DNA of 64,000 bases, from assembly GCA_947625145.1 (NCBI GenBank), contig CANQNC010000002.1, positions 50,616-114,615 on the forward strand. The letters are read 5' to 3'. The position numbers were made by a program, and so were the translations under genes. This stretch comes from an uncultured Clostridia bacterium (GTDB lineage Bacteria; Bacillota; Clostridia; Christensenellales; CAG-917). Position 1 is the first letter of the stretch. Each line of letters starts with the position of its first letter. The notes beneath the pieces were generated by a model. It had not been told where the DNA came from. It searched no databases and saw only the letters and a program-made list of their open reading frames with translations. Below are positions 57,081 to 64,000 of the stretch, in pieces.

Positions 57081-57328
57081 CTGTCTCCCTCCACAATGCG
57101 ATACATGGTTTCCGCGGACTGTTTGGTTTGGCGCTCGTCCACATTCAGGATCTCGAAACAAAGAGAATCCGAGCCGAAGGACACGCGCACGACGTCTCCG
57201 ACTTTCACGTCCTTGGAGGGCTTTGCGACCCTGCCGTTGACCTCGATCCTGCCGCCCTCGCACGCCTCCGCCGCGACAGAGCGGCGTTTGATCACGCGGG
57301 ACAGCTTCAAAAATTTGTCTATTCTCAT
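57077..57328 (-). CDS. rqcP: S4-domain RNA-binding protein, RqcP/YabO-like
   Basis: MRIDKFLKLSRVIKRRSVAAEACEGGRIEVNGRVAKPSKDVKVGDVVRVSFG closely follows the YabO/RqcP pattern. 4-nt overlap with ispDF. Confidence 0.85.
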   Translation of the reverse strand: MRIDKFLKLSRVIKRRSVAAEACEGGRIEVNGRVAKPSKDVKVGDVVRVSFGSDSLCFEILNVDERQTKQSAETMYRIVEGDR

Positions 57329-57435
57329 GCCTAAATTATACCCGTCCGCGCGCCTTTTTGCAACAGGAAAAGGGGCGGAAAAGCGCTTATATATAAAAAT
57401 ATATGGATTTTTGCGAAATTACCATGATTTTACAC

Positions 57436-57464
57436 TTGACAAGGTTGACAAAATCATATACAAT
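57436..57464 (+). promoter_or_regulatory. rpoB promoter
   Basis: TTGACA, 17 bp, TACAAT. Confidence 0.8.
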
Positions 57465-57490
57465 GAAAAACTGCGCAATAATCGTTAAAT

Positions 57491-57522
57491 CTACCCCCAA
57501 GCGGCTTCCGCAAAGGGGGTAG
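57491..57522 (+). promoter_or_regulatory. Hairpin in the rpoB 5' leader
   Basis: CTACCCCC aagcggcttccgcaaa GGGGGTAG: perfect 8-bp outer stem with internal GCGG/CCGC pairing. Confidence 0.6.
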
Positions 57523-57654
57523 GGGGTTATAATGACATAGCTTGTTGAAGACGATATGTTGCGCGAGCCAAGCGCCGAAAAGATCCGCCCGAAAACGCGA
57601 GGGCAAAAAAATTTTTTCGGCAAACCGATTCGAATCATTTTAAGGAGTGAATGT

Positions 57655-60600
57655 ATGTCCCAAAAAATTCACAATCAAATGTACGGCATGACAGAAAGAC
57701 GTGATTTTTCCAAAATCAAAAACGTCCTAGCGATCCCGTATCTCATCGAGGTGCAGAAAAACTCCTACAACAGCTTTATCGGCGAAGGCATTGACGAGGT
57801 ATTGCGGGATTATTCCCCGATATCCGACTTTTCGGGAAAGCTGGAGTTGGAATTTCTCTCCCACTCGCTGGACGGGGAACCGAAGTATTCGGTGAAGGAA
57901 TGTAAGGATCGCGACGCGACTTACGCCGTTCCGCTCAAGGTCAAGACCCGCCTCACCATCAAGGAGACGGGCGAGGTCGTGGAGCAGGACGTTTTTATGG
58001 GGGATTTCCCTCTGATGACCGAGGCGGGGTCCTTTGTCATCAACGGCGCGGAAAGAGTCATCGTCAGTCAGCTTGTCAGAAGCCCGGGCGTTTACAACGA
58101 CAAGGTTTTGGACAAAAACGGCGTTCCGCGCTACAACACGACGGTCATCCCCAACAGGGGCGCTTGGCTTGAGTACGAGCAGGATTCAAACAACGTGCAA
58201 TGGGTGCATGTGGACAGGACAAGAAAGATCACCGCAACCACTCTTTTGAGGGCTTTGGGATACGGCACCGATGAGGAATTGCTCTCCTTGTTCGGCAACG
58301 ACGAGATGATCAAGGCGACCTGCGACAAGGACAAGGATACGGATTGCAAAACCGAGGAGCAGGGCAAGATCGCGCTGTTCCGCAGGCTCCGTCCGGGCGA
58401 GGTCCCCACTGTGGAGGGCGCAAATCAGCTGATCCACAACACCTTCTACGACTACAAGAGATACGATCTTGCAAGAGTCGGCAGATACAAATACAACAAA
58501 AAACTTGCCATCGGCACGCGTATCGTGGGCTTTAAGCTGGCAAAAGACGTCGTCAGCACGCTCACGGGCGAGATCCTCGCAAGCAAGGGCGACGTGATCA
58601 CCGAGGAGAAGGGCAAGGAGATACAAAACAACGCGGTCAACGAAGTCTATCTCGAATACATCGCGGAGGACGGCAAAAAGCGCACCTTCAAGATGATCGG
58701 CAACGACACCGTGGACCTTGCCGCCGTCGTGGATTGCGACCCCAAGGAACTCGGCATTTTGGAAAAGGTCTATTGGCCTAACCTCAAGGCGTTGATGGAA
58801 GAGTTTACGGATCGCGGACAACTTTTGCAAGCGATCAAGGCGTCGCGCGACGAGCTTGTCTACAAACACATCACGCTTGCGGACATCGTTGCCACGACAA
58901 ACTACAACATAGGGCTCAGATACGGATTCGGCACTTGCGACGACATCGACCATTTGTCAAATCGTCGCGTGCGCGCGGTGGGCGAGCTGTTGCAAAATCA
59001 ATTCCGCATCGGCATTTCAAGGCTTGAAAGAGTCATCAAGGAGAGGATGTCCGCGGCACAGGAAAGCGCGGAGATCACTCCTCAGACCCTCATCAACATA
59101 CGTCCCGTGACAAGCGCTATCAAGGAGTTTTTCGGCTCCTCGCAGCTCAGTCAATTCATGGATCAGCCCAACCCCATTGCGGAGCTCACTCACAAGCGCA
59201 AGCTCTCCGCTCTCGGCCCCGGCGGCTTGAACAGGGAGCGCGCGAGCTTCGAAGTGCGTGACGTGCACCACTCGCATTACGGCCGTATGTGCCCGATCGA
59301 GACCCCCGAAGGTCAAAACATAGGGCTTATCACCTCGCTGTCCTCTTACGCGAAGGTCAACGAGTACGGCTTCATAGAAACGCCGTATCGTAGGATAGAA
59401 AAGACCTACGACAAGGACGGCAAGGTCATCGACGCCGTTGTCACGGACGAAGTCGTGTATATGGCGGCGGACGAAGAGGACAAATACGTCATCGCTCAAG
59501 CCAACGAGGAGCTTGACGAGACCGGCCGTTTTGTAAGGAACCGCGTCAATTGCCGTATTCAAAAGGACATCCGCGAAGTCCCGAAGTTCAGAGCGGACTA
59601 TATGGACGTCAACCCCAAACAGCTGATTTCCATCGCGACGGCGCTGATACCCTTCCTTGAAAACGACGACACCAACCGCGCGCTTATGGGCTCCAACATG
59701 CAGAGGCAGGCGGTGCCTCTTCTGAGGCCGGAAGCCCCCATGATCGCGACGGGCGTGGAGCACAAAATTGCCTACGACAGCGGCGTGCTCAAGATCGCGA
59801 AGAGGGACGGCTTTGTCAAATATGTGGACAGCGACAAGATCGTGGTGGAGTGCGAGGACGGCACTTTGGACACGTACGTGCTGAGCAAATTCGAGCGTTC
59901 CAACCAATCCACTTGCATCAATCAGCATCCCATCGTCAACAGAGGGGACAGAGTTGTCGCGCCCAGATTTGACGAGCAGGGCAACGTCATATCCGAAGGC
60001 ACCGTGCTTGCGGACGGCCCCGCTTGTGATCACGGCGAGCTCGCGCTCGGCAGAAACATGTTGATCGGCTTCATGAGTTGGGAAGGCTACAACTACGAGG
60101 ACGCGGTGCTCATCAGCGAGGAGCTTGTCCGCGACGATTTGTACACCTCCATCCACATCGAGGAGTACGAGATCGAATGTCGCGACACCAAGCTCGGCGA
60201 GGAGCAGATCACAAGGGATATCCCCAACCTCTCCGAAGAAGCGCTCAAGTTTTTGGACGAAGAGGGCATCATCATGGTCGGCGCCGAGGTCAAGGCGGGA
60301 GACATCCTCGTGGGCAAGGTCACGCCTAAGGGCGAAACCGAGCTCACTCCCGAGGAAAGGCTGCTTCGCGCGATCTTCGGCGAGAAGGCAAGAGAGGTCC
60401 GCGACACATCTCTCAGAGTCCCCAACGGCGAGGGCGGCATAGTCGTGGATGTTAAGGTGTTCACGAGGAAGAACAAGGACGAGCTCTCTCCCGGCGTCAA
60501 CAAGCTGGTCAGAGTGTACATTGCTCAAAAGAGGAAGATCTCCGTGGGCGACAAGATGGCGGGACGTCACGGCAACAAGGGCGTCGTGTCAAGAGTCTTG

Positions 60601-61515
60601 CCCAAAGAGGATATGCCCTTCATGGCGGACGGCACGCCTTTGCAGATCGTGCTCAACCCCCTCGGCGTTCCCTCGCGTATGAACATAGGGCAGGTGCTTG
60701 AAGTCCACCTCGGGCTTATCGCGCACATGCTTGATTGGAAGGTCGCGACCCCCGTCTTCGACGGCGCGAACGAGCAGGACATCAAGGAACTGTTCCAACA
60801 GTGCGGCATTGTCAACGAGGACGGCGAAGTGGACGGCAAGATCCAACTGTACGACGGAAGGACGGGCGAGCCGTTTGAAAACCGCGCGACTGTGGGATAT
60901 ATGTACTACCTCAAACTGCATCACCTCGTGGACGACAAGATCCACGCGCGCTCCACAGGCCCCTACAGCCTCGTCACGCAACAGCCTTTGGGCGGCAAAG
61001 CGCAGTTCGGCGGACAGCGTTTCGGCGAAATGGAAGTCTGGGCGCTTGAAGCCTACGGCGCGGCGAACATGTTGCAGGAGATCCTGACGGTCAAGTCGGA
61101 CGACGTTGTGGGCAGGGTCAAGACCTACGAGAGCATCGTCAAGGGCAGCTATGTGTCCGAACCGGGCATCCCCGAATCCTTCAAGGTGCTTGTCAAGGAG
61201 TTGCAGAGCCTGTGCCTTGACATCAAAGTGCTGACCGAGGACCGCGACGAGATCAAGTTGAAAGACTATGACGACGATTCCGACTTCGAACCCATGCAGA
61301 GACGTCCGCAGGAGCTTACGGAAGTGGACATCCTCGGCGGCTCGGAGGGCAGCCTCTTCGGCGGCTTCGGCGACGAGGGCGCGGAGAGCGGCGGATTGTT
61401 CGACACAGTTGGCGATGACGACGACGAAAATATATTCAGCGCATTGACGGAGGGCACGCCCGACCTGAGCGAACTCTTCGGCAGCGGCTCCGACGACGAA
61501 AACAAGGAGGACTGA
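57655..61515 (+). CDS. rpoB: DNA-directed RNA polymerase subunit beta
   Basis: Start [42 protein letters not shown]. Hallmarks '[33 protein letters not shown]' and '[23 protein letters not shown]'. Confidence 0.99.
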   Translation: MSQKIHNQMYGMTERRDFSKIKNVLAIPYLIEVQKNSYNSFIGEGIDEVLRDYSPISDFSGKLELEFLSHSLDGEPKYSVKECKDRDATYAVPLKVKTRLTIKETGEVVEQDVFMGDFPLMTEAGSFVINGAERVIVSQLVRSPGVYNDKVLDKNGVPRYNTTVIPNRGAWLEYEQDSNNVQWVHVDRTRKITATTLLRALGYGTDEELLSLFGNDEMIKATCDKDKDTDCKTEEQGKIALFRRLRPGEVPTVEGANQLIHNTFYDYKRYDLARVGRYKYNKKLAIGTRIVGFKLAKDVVSTLTGEILASKGDVITEEKGKEIQNNAVNEVYLEYIAEDGKKRTFKMIGNDTVDLAAVVDCDPKELGILEKVYWPNLKALMEEFTDRGQLLQAIKASRDELVYKHITLADIVATTNYNIGLRYGFGTCDDIDHLSNRRVRAVGELLQNQFRIGISRLERVIKERMSAAQESAEITPQTLINIRPVTSAIKEFFGSSQLSQFMDQPNPIAELTHKRKLSALGPGGLNRERASFEVRDVHHSHYGRMCPIETPEGQNIGLITSLSSYAKVNEYGFIETPYRRIEKTYDKDGKVIDAVVTDEVVYMAADEEDKYVIAQANEELDETGRFVRNRVNCRIQKDIREVPKFRADYMDVNPKQLISIATALIPFLENDDTNRALMGSNMQRQAVPLLRPEAPMIATGVEHKIAYDSGVLKIAKRDGFVKYVDSDKIVVECEDGTLDTYVLSKFERSNQSTCINQHPIVNRGDRVVAPRFDEQGNVISEGTVLADGPACDHGELALGRNMLIGFMSWEGYNYEDAVLISEELVRDDLYTSIHIEEYEIECRDTKLGEEQITRDIPNLSEEALKFLDEEGIIMVGAEVKAGDILVGKVTPKGETELTPEERLLRAIFGEKAREVRDTSLRVPNGEGGIVVDVKVFTRKNKDELSPGVNKLVRVYIAQKRKISVGDKMAGRHGNKGVVSRVLPKEDMPFMADGTPLQIVLNPLGVPSRMNIGQVLEVHLGLIAHMLDWKVATPVFDGANEQDIKELFQQCGIVNEDGEVDGKIQLYDGRTGEPFENRATVGYMYYLKLHHLVDDKIHARSTGPYSLVTQQPLGGKAQFGGQRFGEMEVWALEAYGAANMLQEILTVKSDDVVGRVKTYESIVKGSYVSEPGIPESFKVLVKELQSLCLDIKVLTEDRDEIKLKDYDDDSDFEPMQRRPQELTEVDILGGSEGSLFGGFGDEGAESGGLFDTVGDDDDENIFSALTEGTPDLSELFGSGSDDENKED

Positions 61516-61518
61516 CAT

Positions 61519-64000
61519 ATGTACGAGCTTAGCAATTTTGACGCTATTCAAATAGGCATTGCTTCTCCCGAAAAGATCAGGGAATGGTCTTACGGCGAGG
61601 TCACAAAGCCCGAAACAATAAATTATCGCACTCAAAAGCCCGAAAGGGACGGCCTGTTTTGCGAGAGGATCTTCGGACCCACCCGCGATTGGGAGTGCCA
61701 TTGCGGAAGATACAAGAGGATACGCTATAAGGGCGTCATATGCGAAAAGTGCGGCGTCGAGGTGACAAGAGCCAAGGTGCGCCGCGAGAGGATGGGGCAT
61801 ATCGAACTTGCCTGTCCCGTCACGCATATCTGGTATTTGCGCGGAGTTCCGTCAAGGATAAGCATTTTGCTTGACATCTCGCCGAAAGATCTCGAACAGG
61901 TCGTGTATTTTGTGTCCTACATTGTGCTCGACCCCGGCAAGGTGCCCACGCTGACAAAAAAACAGGTCATCACGGACAAGGAGTACAGAGATCTGCTCGA
62001 CGAGTACGACTCCAAGGATTTCAGAGTGGGTATGGGCGCGGAAGCCGTCAAGGAACTGCTGACCGAGCTCAACCTCGACGAGGAGAGCGAACAGCTGAAA
62101 AACATAATCTCCTCTTCCGTAGGGCAGAGACGCCTCAAAGCGGTCAAGAGGTTGGAAGTCGTCGAGGCTTTCCGTCAATCCGGCAACAAGCCCGAATGGA
62201 TGGTGCTCGACGTCCTTCCCGTGCTTCCTCCCGAACTCAGACCCATGGTCCAGCTTGACGGCGGACGCTTTGCGACAAGCGACCTCAACGACCTTTACAG
62301 AAGGGTAATCAACCGCAACAACAGGCTGAAAAAGCTCAAGGAACTCGGCGCGCCCGAGATCATAGTGCACAACGAAAAGCGTATGCTCCAAGAGGCTGTC
62401 GACGCGCTGATCGACAACGGCAGGAGAGGCAAAGCCGTGTCGGGCGCGGGCAACAGAGATCTGAAATCCCTCTCGGGCATGCTCAGAGGCAAGCAGGGAC
62501 GTTTCCGTCAAAATCTGCTCGGCAAGCGCGTGGACTATTCGGGACGTTCGGTCATCGTCGTGGGGCCCGAACTGAAACTCTATCAGTGCGGACTTCCCAA
62601 GGAGATGGCGCTCGAGCTTTTCAAGCCTTTCATCATGAACAAGTTGGTGGAGCGCAACCTCTGCCACAACATCAAAAGCGCAAAGCGCTTTGTCGAAACG
62701 GGCAAAAATCAGGTTTGGGACATCTTGGAGGAGATCATCAAAGATCACCCCGTGCTGCTCAACCGCGCGCCCACGCTTCACCGTCTCGGCATACAGGCTT
62801 TCGAGCCCGTGCTTGTGGAGGGCAGAGCGATCAAACTGCATCCTCTTGCCTGCGGCGCATTCAACGCGGACTTCGACGGCGACCAGATGGCGGTGCACGT
62901 GCCCCTCTCCATAGAGGCTCAGGCAGAGGCGAGGATATTGATGCTTTGCACCAACAACATTTTGAAGTTGTCGGACGGCAAGCCTATCGTCTCGCCCACG
63001 CAGGATATGGTCATAGGCTCGTATTGGCTGACCATCATCGAGCCGGGCGCGATCGGTGAGGGCAACAGATACAGCTCGTTTGACGAGGCGGTCCTCGCGT
63101 ACAACGAAAAGGCGCTCAAATTGCAATCCCTGTGCTATATCCGCGTCCCCGTGACAAAAGAGGACGGAAGCGTGGAATACAAGCTGTTGCACACCACGCT
63201 CGGACGTTGCATCTTCAACAACAACATTCCGCAGGATCTGCAATTTGTGGACAGAAGCCTCCCCGAAAACGCGGGACAGCTTGAAGTCGAGGGCATCCTC
63301 GGGATCAACGCGAACATAGACGAAGCGCAATTCCATGCGATCGTGGATCTGTTCAGAGGGCACGGCGAGGATTCGCGCGCGCGTGCGCGTTCAATATTGA
63401 GACGTCAAGACCTCACCGACGCTCAGCTCGACGCAATTGCGCAGGCGATCGAAGAGGCGGGCGACCTCGACCTCGGCAACGAAAAGGACAACAAGAGAGA
63501 GATCACCGCTTTGAGAGAGAGCGTCCAAAAAGTTCTCGGCAAAAAGGCAATGGCTATCGGAAAGAAACAACTTTCCATGATCGTCGACAACTGCTTCAAA
63601 TATCACGGCGCGACCGAGACCGCGGAAATGCTGGACAAGATCAAAGCGCTTGGCTACAAATATTCCACGATCGGCGCGATCACGGCTTCGGTTTTCGACA
63701 TGCACATCCCCGGCGACAAGAAGAAGATCATCGCCGACGCTGAGGCGCAGGTCGTCAAGATCGAAAGATTGCACGCAAGAGGCGTGTTCTCGGACGAGGG
63801 CCGCTACAAAGAGGTCATAAAGGTCTGGAAGGAAGCCGCGGACAAGGTGGAATCCGAACTCAAGAAGGGGCTTGACGACTTCAACCCCATCTGGATGATG
63901 GCAAACTCGGGCGCAAGAGGAAGCATGGGTCAGATAAGACAGCTCGCGGGTATGCGCGGACTTATGGCAGATCCTTCGGGCAGAACCATAGAGCTCCCCG
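61519..64000 (+). CDS. rpoC: DNA-directed RNA polymerase subunit beta' (N-terminal part, truncated by window end)
   Basis: [91 protein letters not shown] active site at ~62865. Open to the window end, so absent from the ORF track. Confidence 0.98.
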   Translation, partial: MYELSNFDAIQIGIASPEKIREWSYGEVTKPETINYRTQKPERDGLFCERIFGPTRDWECHCGRYKRIRYKGVICEKCGVEVTRAKVRRERMGHIELACPVTHIWYLRGVPSRISILLDISPKDLEQVVYFVSYIVLDPGKVPTLTKKQVITDKEYRDLLDEYDSKDFRVGMGAEAVKELLTELNLDEESEQLKNIISSSVGQRRLKAVKRLEVVEAFRQSGNKPEWMVLDVLPVLPPELRPMVQLDGGRFATSDLNDLYRRVINRNNRLKKLKELGAPEIIVHNEKRMLQEAVDALIDNGRRGKAVSGAGNRDLKSLSGMLRGKQGRFRQNLLGKRVDYSGRSVIVVGPELKLYQCGLPKEMALELFKPFIMNKLVERNLCHNIKSAKRFVETGKNQVWDILEEIIKDHPVLLNRAPTLHRLGIQAFEPVLVEGRAIKLHPLACGAFNADFDGDQMAVHVPLSIEAQAEARILMLCTNNILKLSDGKPIVSPTQDMVIGSYWLTIIEPGAIGEGNRYSSFDEAVLAYNEKALKLQSLCYIRVPVTKEDGSVEYKLLHTTLGRCIFNNNIPQDLQFVDRSLPENAGQLEVEGILGINANIDEAQFHAIVDLFRGHGEDSRARARSILRRQDLTDAQLDAIAQAIEEAGDLDLGNEKDNKREITALRESVQKVLGKKAMAIGKKQLSMIVDNCFKYHGATETAEMLDKIKALGYKYSTIGAITASVFDMHIPGDKKKIIADAEAQVVKIERLHARGVFSDEGRYKEVIKVWKEAADKVESELKKGLDDFNPIWMMANSGARGSMGQIRQLAGMRGLMADPSGRTIELP

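Noticed and set aside
1-64000. tRNA/rRNA genes, transposases, integrases or prophage genes
   Set aside because: None recognised on either strand by reading; a tRNAscan/ISfinder run would be needed to exclude them fully.

Overview
The window is a Firmicutes/Clostridia-like chromosomal segment, inferred from gene content (pyrG, glmS, rplM-rpsI, rqcP-ispDF, rpoB-rpoC) and sigma-A-like promoters. Its main accessory feature is one uninterrupted 27.4-kb gene (2962..30411) for a predicted 9,149-aa lipoprotein. The N-terminal two-thirds of that protein is built from divergent repeats, each with a conserved 'DALAAA'-type linker and several with Tyr-rich inserts. The C-terminal part is a second repeat type with an 'xxDP[YLM]' motif. 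Other notable loci: (i) an 1155-aa protein joining a Clp-like AAA+ ATPase, a middle domain and an FtsH-like AAA+/M41 metalloprotease with no obvious transmembrane segment, followed by two tandem YbjN-like genes; (ii) a cupin / zinc-type macrodomain / class-M sirtuin (SirTM) operon divergent from an HxlR regulator, with no GcvH-L or LplA partner in view; (iii) a family of ~128-bp palindromic elements between convergent genes, whose terminal TAA is the stop codon of both flanking genes; (iv) a second modular lipoprotein (1,286 aa) behind a divergent regulatory region with a perfect 12-bp palindrome. Family assignments come from reading the translations, not from searches.
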